From Escherichia coli (lineage in GTDB: Bacteria > Pseudomonadota > Gammaproteobacteria > Enterobacterales > Enterobacteriaceae): a stretch of 64,000 nt of DNA. Shown one piece after another: positions 39,721 to 50,839 of this stretch (its first letter is position 1; every line of letters starts with the position of its first letter). Position numbers and translations under genes: made by a program. Location: contig CP089930.1 of the NCBI GenBank assembly GCA_021307345.1, positions 3,472,001 through 3,536,000 of the forward strand, in the 5' to 3' direction. The notes under the pieces were generated by a model that ran no database searches, was not told the origin of the DNA, and saw only the letters and a list, made by a program, of their open reading frames with translations.

Positions 39721-40809
39721 TTACACCATCGGCACTAATGAAAGCGCGTTATCAGCAGACAGGGTAGGGTTATTTATGCTGCCGCTGGCGCGCGAAATTG
39801 CCGCGCAGGCCATCGCAAAACGGGCGCTGTCGCGGAAACTGTATCCTTCAAGAAAGCTATATACCAGGCCCGCCATAAAACCATCGTCAGCACCAAAACT
39901 ATCGACTGTCGTATGCGCTGGCGCGGTCAGCAAAAATTGTTCGCCATCCTTTTCGCTGCAATAAACGGATTCATCGGGCAAATAAACAAACAGTTGCTGA
40001 ACACCTTGCTGATGCAACGCATTCACTGCGGCATGACGGTCAGCATCGCTGGTGATCGCCTTTTCCCACAAAATTTCCAGCTCCGGTAAAGTGGGTTTCA
40101 GGGTGTGAATATGCGCCAGCCAGTGTTTGATTTTGCCCGCTTTGAATTCTGAAACGGTATCGACAAATACCGGAATTTCATCGGCGAGGGTAAAGACCCA
40201 CTCCAGCGCCTCGGCAGTCAGGTTGCAATCTGCCAGTACTACGCCCGCATGACGAAGTAAATCACGTGACCCGTTCAATAATTGCGGCGTTAACTGTTCC
40301 AGCAGATGGGTATCATTAATCGCCAATACGGTTTGTTCGTCTTGATTGGCAATTGCCAGATACGTTGATGTGCTTTGACCATGTAAACGAACGCAGCCAG
40401 AGACATTCACTCCAGCACGGCGCGTCTCTTCTAAGAGCATCTCGCCATAAAAATCATTGCCAATCACAGAGAGTAAATGGACGTCGCGGCCTAACAGCGC
40501 CAGATTGTGGGCGATATTGCGCCCAACGCCGCCTGCCGAACAATGAATCGTTCCGGGATGAGAAGCCGCTTGTGGGTAACGGATATCCGCCATCCCGCGA
40601 ATATCCATATTGATTGTCCCCACCACGACGCAGTATTCCTGCTCGGTGAGAATGTAACCTTTGCCTTTAATCCGCCCTTTGCGCATTAAATCCATAATAT
40701 GCGCCGCAACGCGCGAACGGCTGATTTGCAGCATGTCCGCAATTTCATTCTGCTGAATCAGCGGGTTACGCCGTAAAATTGCAAGGATCTCCTTTTCCCG
40801 GTTATTCAT
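39721..40809 (-). CDS. yeiI: YeiI, PfkB-family kinase with N-terminal helix-turn-helix
   Basis: The 362-residue protein has a MarR/Lrp-like winged helix (about 1-55, IQQNEIADMLQISRSRVAAHI) fused to a PfkB kinase domain. The kinase part resembles PsuK, but the C-terminal anion-hole motif reads GADDGFMAG rather than GAGDxxxxG. The substrate is unknown; inosine or another nucleoside is plausible from family and neighbours. It begins two bases after nfo ends. Confidence 0.9.
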   Translation of the reverse strand: MNNREKEILAILRRNPLIQQNEIADMLQISRSRVAAHIMDLMRKGRIKGKGYILTEQEYCVVVGTINMDIRGMADIRYPQAASHPGTIHCSAGGVGRNIAHNLALLGRDVHLLSVIGNDFYGEMLLEETRRAGVNVSGCVRLHGQSTSTYLAIANQDEQTVLAINDTHLLEQLTPQLLNGSRDLLRHAGVVLADCNLTAEALEWVFTLADEIPVFVDTVSEFKAGKIKHWLAHIHTLKPTLPELEILWEKAITSDADRHAAVNALHQQGVQQLFVYLPDESVYCSEKDGEQFLLTAPAHTTVDSFGADDGFMAGLVYSFLEGYSFRDSARFAMACAAISRASGSINNPTLSADNALSLVPMV

Positions 40810-40811
40810 CT

Positions 40812-41669
40812 TCAGGCTACCGCTTTTTCAGTTTGTTGCGCTTTTAGCCAGGCGATCTCTTCTGCCCAGATATCCGGGTTGATGGTTTCAAGGATCAGCG
40901 GAATGCCGTCGAAACGGTCGTCCTGCATGATCCAGCGGAACGCATCATGACCGATATTGCCTTCACCGAGGCTATGATGGCGGTCAACGCGGCTGCCAAA
41001 GGTGCTTTTCGCATCGTTAAGGTGCATCCCACGCAGATACTTAAAGCCAACAATACGGGCAAAATCAGCGAACGTTTTCTCGCATTCGGCTGGAGTACGC
41101 AAATCATACCCTGCAGCGAAAGCATGGCAGGTATCAATGCAGACGCCGACGCGGGATTTATCTTCCACGCCATCGATAATCGCCGCGAGATGTTCGAATT
41201 TAAACCCTAAGTTGCTGCCCTGACCGGCGGTGTTTTCAATCACCGCTGTCACGCCTTGTGTTTTATCCAGCGCAATATTGATGGATTCGGCAATGCGCGC
41301 CAGACAATCCTCTTCTGAAATCTGCATCAGATGGCTGCCTGGGTGGAAGTTGAGCAAAGAAAGTCCCAGTTGTTCGCAACGCTGCATTTCATCTATAAAC
41401 GCATCGCGTGATTTTTCCAGAGCTTCAGCGACCGGATGACCGAGGTTAATCAGATAACTGTCGTGGGGAAGAATTTGCGCCGACGTGTAGTGATATTTTT
41501 CACAGGCGGCTTTGAATTCATCGATGGTTTGCGTCGTGAGCGGTGCGGCACGCCACTGACGTTGATTTTTGGTGAACAAGGCAAACGCGGTAGCGTCGAT
41601 TTCGGCGGCGCGAATTGCGGCATTTGCCAGACCGCCAGCAGCACTAACGTGCGCTCCAATGTATTTCAT
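40812..41669 (-). CDS. nfo: Nfo, endonuclease IV
   Basis: The 285-residue TIM-barrel AP endonuclease keeps the trinuclear zinc ligands: His69 (LPHDSY), the IENTAGQG glutamate, CIDTCHAF, the DRHHSLGEG block and the final LETINP glutamate. It incises DNA at abasic and oxidised sites, and belongs to the SoxRS regulon. A strong hairpin in its leader includes the ribosome binding site (41677-41728). yeiI follows after two bases. Confidence 0.96.
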   Translation of the reverse strand: MKYIGAHVSAAGGLANAAIRAAEIDATAFALFTKNQRQWRAAPLTTQTIDEFKAACEKYHYTSAQILPHDSYLINLGHPVAEALEKSRDAFIDEMQRCEQLGLSLLNFHPGSHLMQISEEDCLARIAESINIALDKTQGVTAVIENTAGQGSNLGFKFEHLAAIIDGVEDKSRVGVCIDTCHAFAAGYDLRTPAECEKTFADFARIVGFKYLRGMHLNDAKSTFGSRVDRHHSLGEGNIGHDAFRWIMQDDRFDGIPLILETINPDIWAEEIAWLKAQQTEKAVA

Positions 41670-41676
41670 ATGTGGA

Positions 41677-41728
41677 CTCCTGTTAAACCCGCTGGAGGAA
41701 AACGGTAATGATAGCGGGTTAACAGGAG
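41677..41728 (-). other. Hairpin that encloses the nfo ribosome binding site
   Basis: On the minus strand CTCCTGTTAACCCGCT (41728-41713) pairs with AGCGGGTTTAACAGGAG (41693-41677), 16 base pairs with a single bulged A and a 19-base loop. The 3' arm contains AGGAG, seven bases before the nfo ATG. No T-run follows, so it is not a normal terminator. Confidence 0.75.
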
Positions 41729-41751
41729 CAAGATGTAGTGGTTTATGCGAT
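41708..41751 (-). promoter_or_regulatory. Candidate SoxS-dependent nfo promoter
   Basis: On the minus strand ATCGCATAAACCACTACA (41751-41734) matches much of the Sox-box consensus (AnnGCAY...) and overlaps the yeiH stop. A TATCAT -10 (41713-41708) follows with a poor -35 between. Initiation would fall near 41701, inside the hairpin loop. Confidence 0.55.
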
Positions 41752-42792
41752 GACGCTTTGAATTACATAGTTAATCGCAGCACCACCAACAATCAGCCAG
41801 GCAAACAGTACCAGTGCCATCAGCAGAGGTTTCGCCCCGGCTTTTTTCAGCGCGCTGACGTGAGTGGTCAGACCCAGCGCCGCCATCGCCATTGCCAGCA
41901 GGAAGGTATCCAGCGTTACCAGCATGTTCACCACGCTCTGCGGTAACAGGTGGAACGAGTTAAAGATGGCAACCACGATGAACAGGATGGCAAACCACGG
42001 AATGGTGATTTTGCTTTTCTCGCCGCCATTAGCCGGAGACAGTTGTTTAACACGTGCCGCCAGCAGGATGAGGAACGGAGCCAGCATCATCACGCGCAGC
42101 ATTTTGGAGATAACTGCTGCGTTCTCAGCTTCCGGGCTGATGGCATGACCTGCCGCCACCACCTGCGCCACTTCGTGCACAGTAGAACCAATGTAGATAC
42201 CGAAAGTTTCCGGACTAAACCATTGAGACATCAGCGGATATATCGCCGGGTAGAGGAAAATCGCGACGGTCCCGAAGATAACCACGGTTGCAACAGCCAC
42301 GGTCACTTTACTGGCTTCCGCTTTCACTACCGGCTCAGTCGCCAGAACCGCCGCAGCACCACAAATACTGCTACCGGCACCGATCAACCAGCTGGTGTGC
42401 TTATCCAGGCCAAACACTTTCTGCCCCAGGAAGCAGGCCAGCAGGAAGGTGCTGGACAGTGTCAACACGTCAATGATGATCCCACTAATACCGACATCGG
42501 CAATTTGTGAAAACGTCAAACGGAAACCGTAAAGAATAATACCCAGACGTAGTAAATGTTGCTTGGCAAACAGCACACCGCCGTCACAGCTTTTCCAGAT
42601 ATGCGGATATACTGTGTTGCCTAAAACCATCCCCAACAAGATTGCGAGAGTGAGGGCACTAAACCCGGCACCCGCAACAGCGGGAATGGAACCACCCCAC
42701 AGGGCGACCCCGGTGATAACTGCACTCAGGGCTAACCCCGGAATGAAATGCCACAGTGTACGATGTTGTTTCTGTAAGGTGATATTCGTCAT
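41743..42792 (-). CDS. yeiH: YeiH, UPF0324-family membrane protein
   Basis: This 349-residue protein with about ten membrane spans matches the UPF0324 (Cons_hypoth698) family, with [19 protein letters not shown] in the middle. It is divergent from yeiE, whose LysR product is known to activate it. Work on YeiE points to a role in sulfite handling. The transport function is inference. Confidence 0.92.
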   Translation of the reverse strand: MTNITLQKQHRTLWHFIPGLALSAVITGVALWGGSIPAVAGAGFSALTLAILLGMVLGNTVYPHIWKSCDGGVLFAKQHLLRLGIILYGFRLTFSQIADVGISGIIIDVLTLSSTFLLACFLGQKVFGLDKHTSWLIGAGSSICGAAAVLATEPVVKAEASKVTVAVATVVIFGTVAIFLYPAIYPLMSQWFSPETFGIYIGSTVHEVAQVVAAGHAISPEAENAAVISKMLRVMMLAPFLILLAARVKQLSPANGGEKSKITIPWFAILFIVVAIFNSFHLLPQSVVNMLVTLDTFLLAMAMAALGLTTHVSALKKAGAKPLLMALVLFAWLIVGGAAINYVIQSVIA

Positions 42793-42890
42793 AACCCTCT
42801 CCTTTATCCGGGCATAAGGTTACGACTAATTGGTTTAAAAATAAAATTGATTATATATTTATAATTAATCTTTATAAGTGGTAAGCGACT

Positions 42891-43772
42891 ATGCACATCA
42901 CCCTCCGGCAGTTGGAAGTTTTTGCAGAAGTATTGAAAAGTGGATCCACCACCCAGGCGTCGGTGATGCTGGCGTTGTCGCAATCAGCAGTGAGCGCGGC
43001 GTTGACCGATCTGGAAGGGCAGCTAGGCGTGCAACTGTTTGATCGCGTGGGGAAAAGACTGGTTGTTAATGAACACGGGCGGCTGCTCTATCCGCGTGCG
43101 CTGGCGTTGCTGGAACAGGCCGTCGAAATCGAACAACTGTTTCGCGAAGACAACGGCGCGATTCGTGTCTATGCCAGTAGCACCATTGGTAATTACATCC
43201 TGCCCGCCGTTATCGCCCGTTATCGCCATGATTACCCGCAGTTGCCGATTGAACTTAGCGTTGGTAACAGCCAGGACGTGATGCAGGCAGTGCTGGATTT
43301 CCGCGTTGATATTGGCTTTATTGAAGGGCCATGCCATAGCACTGAAATCATTTCTGAGCCGTGGCTGGAAGACGAGCTGGTGGTTTTCGCCGCGCCGACT
43401 TCGCCGTTGGCTCGTGGTCCGGTCACCTTAGAACAACTGGCCGCTGCGCCGTGGATCCTGCGCGAACGCGGTTCCGGCACGCGGGAAATTGTCGATTATC
43501 TGTTGCTGTCACATTTACCGAAATTTGAGATGGCGATGGAATTAGGTAACTCCGAGGCTATCAAACATGCGGTGCGTCATGGGTTGGGAATTAGTTGCCT
43601 GTCGCGACGGGTAATTGAAGATCAATTACAGGCTGGCTCATTAAGTGAAGTTGCTGTCCCTCTACCGCGCCTGATGCGTACGTTGTGGCGTATTCATCAT
43701 CGGCAAAAACACCTTTCCAACGCGCTACGGCGCTTTCTGGACTATTGCGATCCCGCTAATGTGCCGCGTTAA
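42891..43772 (+). CDS. yeiE: YeiE, LysR-family transcriptional regulator
   Basis: The 293-residue LysR protein has a winged helix at about residues 1-62 ([24 protein letters not shown]) and a CysB-like effector domain. The divergent 98-base gap to yeiH (42793-42890) is A/T-rich with dyad-like ATTGATTATATATTTATAAT, a possible LysR site. YeiE has been linked to lysP, yeiH and iron/sulfite responses in enterobacteria. Confidence 0.93.
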   Translation: MHITLRQLEVFAEVLKSGSTTQASVMLALSQSAVSAALTDLEGQLGVQLFDRVGKRLVVNEHGRLLYPRALALLEQAVEIEQLFREDNGAIRVYASSTIGNYILPAVIARYRHDYPQLPIELSVGNSQDVMQAVLDFRVDIGFIEGPCHSTEIISEPWLEDELVVFAAPTSPLARGPVTLEQLAAAPWILRERGSGTREIVDYLLLSHLPKFEMAMELGNSEAIKHAVRHGLGISCLSRRVIEDQLQAGSLSEVAVPLPRLMRTLWRIHHRQKHLSNALRRFLDYCDPANVPR

Positions 43773-43976
43773 ATTGCGGTACAGGAACATGCTGGTGCTG
43801 TGTCAATTTCGTGACGCAGCGCCAGCGTCATGCATTCGCCAGAAAAGAGATAGACTGCTTTACTTATAATTCCTGGGCGATCATGAAGGTCTCTTATAAA
43901 AGCGCATTTCTACCGGAAGGATTGCAAATCGTCTGCTACAATCGCGCCTCATTTTTAAGATGGATAGCATTTTTGT

Positions 43977-45446
43977 ATGGTTTCCGAAACTAAAACAACA
44001 GAAGCGCCGGGCTTACGCCGTGAATTAAAGGCGCGTCACCTGACGATGATTGCCATTGGCGGCTCCATCGGTACGGGTCTTTTTGTTGCCTCTGGCGCAA
44101 CGATTTCTCAGGCAGGTCCGGGCGGGGCGCTGCTCTCGTATATTTTGATTGGCCTGATGGTCTACTTCCTGATGACCAGTCTTGGCGAACTGGCGGCGTA
44201 TATGCCGGTTTCTGGTTCGTTTGCGACTTACGGTCAGAACTATGTGGAAGAGGGCTTTGGCTTCGCGCTGGGCTGGAACTACTGGTACAACTGGGCGGTG
44301 ACTATCGCCGTTGACCTGGTGGCTGCGCAGCTGGTCATGAGCTGGTGGTTCCCGGATGTTCCCGGTTGGATCTGGAGTGCGCTGTTCCTTGGCGTCATTT
44401 TCCTGCTGAACTACATTTCGGTCAGAGGCTTTGGTGAAGCGGAGTACTGGTTCTCACTGATCAAAGTCACGACAGTGATTATCTTTATCGTCGTCGGCGT
44501 GATGATGATTATCGGTATCTTCAAAGGTGCGCAGCCTGTGGGCTGGAGCAACTGGACGATAGGTGAAGCACCGTTTGCCGGTGGTTTTGCGGCGATGATC
44601 GGCGTGGCAATGATTGTTGGCTTCTCCTTCCAGGGAACCGAACTGATTGGTATTGCAGCGGGCGAATCTGAAGATCCTGGGAAAAATATTCCGCGTGCGG
44701 TGCGTCAGGTATTCTGGCGAATCCTGCTGTTCTATGTGTTTGCGATTCTGATCATCAGCCTGATCATTCCGTACACCGATCCCAGCCTGCTGCGTAACGA
44801 TGTGAAAGACATCAGCGTCAGCCCGTTCACGCTGGTGTTCCAGCACGCGGGGCTGCTTTCTGCGGCAGCGGTAATGAATGCGGTCATTCTGACAGCCGTA
44901 CTGTCGGCGGGTAACTCCGGTATGTACGCATCTACCCGTATGCTTTACACCCTGGCGTGTGACGGAAAAGCGCCGCGTATTTTCGCCAAACTGTCGCGTG
45001 GCGGTGTACCGCGTAACGCGCTGTATGCCACGACGGTGATTGCCGGTCTGTGTTTCCTGACCTCCATGTTTGGTAACCAGACAGTGTATTTGTGGCTGCT
45101 GAACACCTCCGGGATGACAGGCTTTATCGCCTGGCTGGGGATTGCTATCAGCCACTATCGTTTCCGTCGCGGCTATGTATTGCAGGGACACGATATTAAC
45201 GACCTGCCGTACCGTTCGGGCTTCTTCCCGTTGGGACCGATCTTCGCTTTCATTCTGTGTCTGATCATCACCCTGGGCCAGAACTATGAGGCGTTCCTGA
45301 AAGATACCATTGACTGGGGCGGCGTAGCGGCAACGTATATTGGTATCCCACTGTTCCTGGCCATCTGGTTTGGTTACAAGTTGATTAAAGGAACCCACTT
45401 CGTGCGTTACAGCGAAATGAAGTTCCCGCAGAACGATAAGAAATAA
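43977..45446 (+). CDS. lysP: LysP, lysine-specific permease
   Basis: This 489-residue APC-family permease has 12 spans and the first-helix motif GGSIGTGLFVASGATI. It imports lysine by proton symport, and in E. coli also inhibits the pH sensor CadC. An extended -10 TGCTACAAT (43934-43942) with a poor -35 suits an activator-dependent promoter such as ArgP control. A terminator follows. Confidence 0.95.
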   Translation: MVSETKTTEAPGLRRELKARHLTMIAIGGSIGTGLFVASGATISQAGPGGALLSYILIGLMVYFLMTSLGELAAYMPVSGSFATYGQNYVEEGFGFALGWNYWYNWAVTIAVDLVAAQLVMSWWFPDVPGWIWSALFLGVIFLLNYISVRGFGEAEYWFSLIKVTTVIIFIVVGVMMIIGIFKGAQPVGWSNWTIGEAPFAGGFAAMIGVAMIVGFSFQGTELIGIAAGESEDPGKNIPRAVRQVFWRILLFYVFAILIISLIIPYTDPSLLRNDVKDISVSPFTLVFQHAGLLSAAAVMNAVILTAVLSAGNSGMYASTRMLYTLACDGKAPRIFAKLSRGGVPRNALYATTVIAGLCFLTSMFGNQTVYLWLLNTSGMTGFIAWLGIAISHYRFRRGYVLQGHDINDLPYRSGFFPLGPIFAFILCLIITLGQNYEAFLKDTIDWGGVAATYIGIPLFLAIWFGYKLIKGTHFVRYSEMKFPQNDKK

Positions 45447-45465
45447 GTTTTCTCCCTTCCTTGTT

Positions 45466-45492
45466 AAGCCCTCTCAACTGAGAGGGCTTTTT
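45466..45492 (+). terminator. Intrinsic terminator of lysP
   Basis: AGCCCTCTC-AACT-GAGAGGGCT (45467-45488) is a perfect 9-bp stem followed by TTTT. Confidence 0.9.
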
Positions 45493-45543
45493 CAATTCTA
45501 TTTCCCTGATAAAACACGAGGATATAAAATTTAACATTTGGAT

Positions 45544-45570
45544 TGATAATTGTTATCGTTTGCATTATCG
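45544..45570. promoter_or_regulatory. Fur box of cirA
   Basis: TGATAAT-T-GTTATCG (45544-45558) fits the 7-1-7 Fur motif, and a second overlapping half (TGCATTATCG) extends to 45570. It lies about 170 bases before cirA, in the promoter region known to be Fur-repressed in E. coli. Confidence 0.75.
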
Positions 45571-45738
45571 TTACGCCGAAATCAAAAAAGGCTGACAAAT
45601 CAGAGACTGTTCAAGCTTTCTGGGATGATCACCTGCATACAAAAAAGTCCACCGCGATGCTGCCGTACGCAAGGGGACGTGAAGAAGATGTGAGCGATAA
45701 CCCATTTTATTTTCGTAGTTACCTCATGGAGATATGGA

Positions 45739-47730
45739 ATGTTTAGGTTGAACCCTTTCGTACGGGTCGGGCTGTGTTTGTCCGCAATTTCTTGTGCATG
45801 GCCTGTGTTGGCGGTTGATGATGATGGCGAGACGATGGTTGTCACAGCATCTTCTGTTGAACAAAACCTTAAAGATGCACCTGCAAGTATCAGCGTCATT
45901 ACCCAGGAAGACCTGCAGCGTAAACCAGTACAGAATCTGAAGGATGTCCTCAAAGAAGTGCCGGGCGTACAACTGACTAACGAAGGGGATAACCGCAAGG
46001 GCGTCAGTATTCGTGGCCTGGACAGCAGCTACACGCTGATTCTCGTCGATGGTAAACGCGTTAACTCCCGCAATGCTGTCTTTCGTCACAATGACTTCGA
46101 TCTGAACTGGATCCCGGTTGATTCCATTGAACGTATTGAAGTGGTACGTGGCCCGATGTCCTCGTTGTACGGTTCTGATGCGCTCGGCGGCGTGGTCAAT
46201 ATCATCACTAAAAAAATCGGTCAGAAATGGTCGGGCACTGTTACGATCGATACCACCATTCAGGAACATCGCGATCGTGGTGACACATACAATGGTCAGT
46301 TCTTCACCAGTGGGCCATTAATTGATGGTGTGCTGGGAATGAAAGCCTACGGCAGCCTGGCTAAACGTGAAAAGGATGACCCGCAAAACTCAACCACCAC
46401 CGATACCGGAGAGACTCCGCGTATTGAAGGATTCTCCAGCCGCGACGGTAATGTCGAATTTGCCTGGACGCCGAATCAAAATCACGATTTTACCGCCGGT
46501 TACGGTTTCGACCGTCAGGATCGTGATTCCGACTCGCTGGACAAAAACCGCCTGGAACGCCAGAACTACTCTGTCAGCCATAATGGTCGCTGGGATTACG
46601 GCACCAGCGAACTGAAATACTACGGCGAGAAAGTCGAAAACAAAAACCCTGGCAACAGCAGCCCAATTACCTCTGAAAGCAATACCGTTGATGGCAAATA
46701 CACGCTGCCGCTGACGGCGATTAATCAGTTTGTCACGGTTGGCGGTGAATGGCGTCACGACAAACTTAGTGATGCAGTAAACCTGACCGGTGGCACCAGT
46801 TCCAAAACGTCTGCCAGCCAGTACGCGCTGTTTGTGGAAGATGAATGGCGGATCTTTGAGCCGCTGGCGCTGACGACCGGCGTGCGTATGGACGATCACG
46901 AAACCTACGGCGATCACTGGAGCCCGCGTGCCTATCTGGTCTATAACGCTACCGACACCGTTACCGTGAAAGGTGGCTGGGCGACAGCTTTTAAAGCGCC
47001 TTCTCTGCTGCAACTTAGCCCTGACTGGACGAGCAATTCCTGCCGTGGCGCATGTAAGATTGTGGGTAGCCCGGATCTGAAACCAGAAACCAGCGAAAGT
47101 TGGGAGCTGGGGCTTTACTATATGGGCGAAGATGGTTGGCTGGAAGGGGTTGAATCCAGCGTGACTGTTTTCCGCAACGATGTGAAAGATCGTATTAGTA
47201 TCAGCCGCACGTCTGACGTTAACGCTGCACCGGGTTACCAGAACTTTGTCGGTTTTGAAACGGGAGCGAACGGGCGACGCATACCGGTATTCAGCTACTA
47301 CAACGTTAACAAAGCGCGGATTCAGGGCGTGGAGACTGAGTTGAAAATTCCGTTCGCCGATGAATGGAAACTGTCACTCAACTACACCTATAACGATGGT
47401 CGTGATGTCAGCAATGGCGAAAACAAACCACTTTCCGACCTGCCGTTCCATACCGCTAACGGTACGCTGGACTGGAAACCGCTGGCGCTCGAAGACTGGT
47501 CATTCTATGTTTCTGGTCACTATACCGGGCAGAAACGAGCCGACAGCGCGACGGCCAAAACGCCGGGTGGCTATACGATCTGGAATACCGGCGCAGCCTG
47601 GCAGTTGACCAAAGACGTCAAACTGCGTGCGGGCGTGCTGAACCTGACTGATAAAGATCTCAGCCGTGATGACTACAGCTATAACGAAGACGGTCGTCGT
47701 TACTTTATGGCGGTGGATTATCGCTTCTGA
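45739..47730 (+). CDS. cirA: CirA, TonB-dependent catecholate siderophore receptor
   Basis: The 663-residue outer-membrane protein has a signal peptide (about 1-25), a TonB box (ETMVVTA), a plug domain (about 40-155) and a 22-strand barrel ending in the aromatic YRF. It imports linear catecholates and is the receptor for colicin Ia/Ib; it also admits catechol-linked antibiotics. The start at 45739 follows ATGGAGAT. A Fur box lies upstream. Confidence 0.96.
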   Translation: MFRLNPFVRVGLCLSAISCAWPVLAVDDDGETMVVTASSVEQNLKDAPASISVITQEDLQRKPVQNLKDVLKEVPGVQLTNEGDNRKGVSIRGLDSSYTLILVDGKRVNSRNAVFRHNDFDLNWIPVDSIERIEVVRGPMSSLYGSDALGGVVNIITKKIGQKWSGTVTIDTTIQEHRDRGDTYNGQFFTSGPLIDGVLGMKAYGSLAKREKDDPQNSTTTDTGETPRIEGFSSRDGNVEFAWTPNQNHDFTAGYGFDRQDRDSDSLDKNRLERQNYSVSHNGRWDYGTSELKYYGEKVENKNPGNSSPITSESNTVDGKYTLPLTAINQFVTVGGEWRHDKLSDAVNLTGGTSSKTSASQYALFVEDEWRIFEPLALTTGVRMDDHETYGDHWSPRAYLVYNATDTVTVKGGWATAFKAPSLLQLSPDWTSNSCRGACKIVGSPDLKPETSESWELGLYYMGEDGWLEGVESSVTVFRNDVKDRISISRTSDVNAAPGYQNFVGFETGANGRRIPVFSYYNVNKARIQGVETELKIPFADEWKLSLNYTYNDGRDVSNGENKPLSDLPFHTANGTLDWKPLALEDWSFYVSGHYTGQKRADSATAKTPGGYTIWNTGAAWQLTKDVKLRAGVLNLTDKDLSRDDYSYNEDGRRYFMAVDYRF

Positions 47731-47739
47731 TGAGAAGAT

Positions 47740-47761
47740 GCCCGGCGAACCGGGCTAAGTT

Positions 47762-47764
<3 letters not shown>
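47740..47764 (+). terminator. Possible terminator of cirA
   Basis: GCCCGG-CGAA-CCGGGC (47740-47755) is a compact hairpin, ten bases past the cirA stop, followed by TAAGTTTTA. The T-run is weak, and the site abuts the stop of the convergent fghB gene. Confidence 0.55.
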
Positions 47765-48631
<867 letters not shown>

Positions 48632-48855
48632 TCATCATACCGTTTATTCAGTGTGTTGTGAGTAACTTTCACTTCCGCATATGCATAACGATGTTTTAAC
48701 ATCTACGGCTGAAAGGCAGCGGCAATTACAATAATTATCGCTGTGAATACTGGATTATGTGCGTCACCTCACGCACAATAATCAGGCTGCTAATCAGCTT
48801 AATAACTTTGCCCCCACGCAGGGCGGAGGCGTCACACCTGCAGGAGAAAATATAA

Positions 48856-49524
48856 ATGCCATCACTCAGTAAAGAAGCGGCCCTGGTTCATGAAGCGTTG
48901 GTTGCGCGAGGACTGGAAACACCGCTACGCCCGCCCGTGCATGAAATGGATAACGAAACGCGCAAAAGCCTTATTGCCGGCCATATGACCGAAATCATGC
49001 AGCTACTAAATCTCGACCTGGCTGATGACAGTTTGATGGAAACGCCGCATCGCATCGCCAAAATGTATGTCGATGAAATTTTCTCCGGTCTGGATTACGC
49101 CAACTTCCCGAAAATCACCCTCATTGAAAATAAAATGAAGGTCGATGAAATGGTCACCGTGCGCGATATCACTCTGACCAGCACCTGTGAACACCATTTT
49201 GTCACTATTGATGGCAAAGCGACGGTGGCCTACATCCCGAAGGATTCGGTGATCGGTCTGTCAAAAATTAACCGTATTGTGCAGTTCTTTGCCCAGCGTC
49301 CGCAGGTGCAGGAACGTCTGACCCAGCAAATTCTCATTGCGCTACAAACGCTGCTGGGCACCAATAACGTGGCGGTCTCTATCGATGCGGTGCATTACTG
49401 CGTGAAAGCGCGTGGTATCCGCGATGCGACCAGCGCCACGACAACGACCTCCCTCGGTGGTTTGTTCAAATCCAGTCAGAATACACGCCACGAGTTTCTG
49501 CGCGCCGTGCGTCATCACAACTGA
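48856..49524 (+). CDS. folE: FolE, GTP cyclohydrolase I
   Basis: The 222-residue enzyme has zinc-binding and catalytic residues in TSTCEHHFV (about residues 108-116) and HYCVKARG (about 180-187). It makes 7,8-dihydroneopterin triphosphate from GTP, the first step of folate (and queuosine) synthesis. The ribosome binding site is GCAGGAG. yeiB begins 16 bases downstream and is probably co-transcribed. Confidence 0.96.
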
Positions 49525-49540
49525 TTAAAAGGCAGGAACC

Positions 49541-50698
49541 ATGGAGCGCAACGTCACGCTCGATTTTGTTCGCGGCGTCGCCATTCTGGGGATCCTGCTT
49601 CTTAACATCAGCGCCTTTGGACTTCCAAAGGCGGCTTATCTCAACCCCGCCTGGTACGGTGCTATTACACCGTCTGATGCCTGGACATGGGCATTTCTCG
49701 ATCTCATCGGGCAGGTGAAATTCCTCACGCTTTTTGCGTTGCTGTTTGGTGCGGGGCTGCAAATGCTGCTGCCGCGTGGCAGACGCTGGATCCAGTCACG
49801 GCTCACCCTGTTAGTCTTGTTGGGCTTTATTCACGGCTTGTTATTCTGGGACGGCGATATTCTGCTGGCTTACGGGCTGGTGGGCTTAATCAGTTGGCGG
49901 CTGGTGCGCGATGCGCCATCGGTAAAAAGCCTGTTTAATACCGGCGTCATGCTATATCTGGTAGGGCTTGGCGTTTTGCTGCTGCTGGGGTTGATTTCCG
50001 ACAGCCAGACCAGTCGCGCCTGGACGCCGGATGCGTCCGCCATTTTGTATGAAAAATACTGGAAACTTCACGGCGGCGTGGAAGCCATCAGTAACCGTGC
50101 CGATGGCGTAGGGAACAGTTTACTGGCACTGGGTGCGCAGTATGGCTGGCAACTGGCGGGGATGATGTTAATTGGCGCGGCATTGATGCGTAGCGGTTGG
50201 CTGAAAGGGCAATACAGCTTGCACCACTATCGCCGAACCGGTTTTGTGCTGGTGGCGATTGGGCTGATGATTAACCTTCCTGCTATCGCACTACAATGGC
50301 GGCTGGACTGGGCGTATCGCTGGTGCGCCTTCTTACTTCAGATGCCGCGTGAACTGAGTGCGCCATTTCAGGCGATGGGTTATGCGTCGTTGCTGTTCGG
50401 CTACTGGCCGCAATTAAGCCGTTTTAAGCTGGTGCTGGCGATCGCCTGCGTCGGACGGATGGCGCTGACCAACTACCTGTTACAAACGCTGATTTGTACC
50501 ACACTATTTTACCACTTCGGTTTGTTTATGCAGTTTGACCGTCTGGAATTGCTGGCGTTTGTTATTCCGGTATGGCTGGCGAATATCCTTTTCTCTGTTA
50601 TCTGGATACGTTACTTCCGTCAGGGGCCGATAGAATGGCTCTGGCGTCAGCTCACCCTCCGTGCTGCGGGACCTGCATTGTCCAAAACATCAAGATAA
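49541..50698 (+). CDS. yeiB: YeiB, DUF418 membrane protein
   Basis: The 385-residue protein has about ten membrane spans. The N-terminal DUF1624-like region (MERNVTLDFVRGVAILGILLLN) precedes a C-terminal DUF418 domain. The family is loosely related to acyltransferases; no function is established. It follows folE closely, before the galS promoter region. Confidence 0.92.
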   Translation: MERNVTLDFVRGVAILGILLLNISAFGLPKAAYLNPAWYGAITPSDAWTWAFLDLIGQVKFLTLFALLFGAGLQMLLPRGRRWIQSRLTLLVLLGFIHGLLFWDGDILLAYGLVGLISWRLVRDAPSVKSLFNTGVMLYLVGLGVLLLLGLISDSQTSRAWTPDASAILYEKYWKLHGGVEAISNRADGVGNSLLALGAQYGWQLAGMMLIGAALMRSGWLKGQYSLHHYRRTGFVLVAIGLMINLPAIALQWRLDWAYRWCAFLLQMPRELSAPFQAMGYASLLFGYWPQLSRFKLVLAIACVGRMALTNYLLQTLICTTLFYHFGLFMQFDRLELLAFVIPVWLANILFSVIWIRYFRQGPIEWLWRQLTLRAAGPALSKTSR

Positions 50699-50728
50699 CG
50701 ATCTTGATCACATTCATTAACAAAATGG

Positions 50729-50744
50729 TTGTAACCGTTTCCAT
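50729..50744. promoter_or_regulatory. GalR/GalS operator upstream of galS
   Basis: TTGTAACCGTTTCCAT matches the 16-bp GalR/GalS consensus (GTGKAANCGNTTVMAC), just upstream of the CRP site. It would support galS autorepression. Confidence 0.75.
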
Positions 50745-50747
50745 TGC

Positions 50748-50763
50748 TGTGACTCGATTCACG
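50748..50763. promoter_or_regulatory. CRP site upstream of galS
   Basis: TGTGA-CTCGAT-TCACG is a near-perfect CRP site. Its centre at 50755.5 is 41.5 bases before a start at about 50797, where CAAAAT (50785-50790) would act as -10. Confidence 0.8.
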
Positions 50764-50839
50764 AAGTCCTGTATTCAGTGCTGACAAAATAGCCGCCAGC
50801 AAGCAGTAACCTACTGCAATCTCACAACAGGTAGTGAAT

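Noticed and set aside
44454-45398. A 314-codon open frame on the strand opposite lysP
   Set aside because: It lies fully inside lysP, a recognised permease, has no ribosome binding site, and its Arg/His/Gln-rich composition is typical of an antisense shadow.
45543-45746. A 67-codon frame just before cirA that runs into its start
   Set aside because: It begins within the Fur box, before any likely transcript start, and has no ribosome binding site. A shorter start at 45657 is possible as a leader peptide but unsupported.
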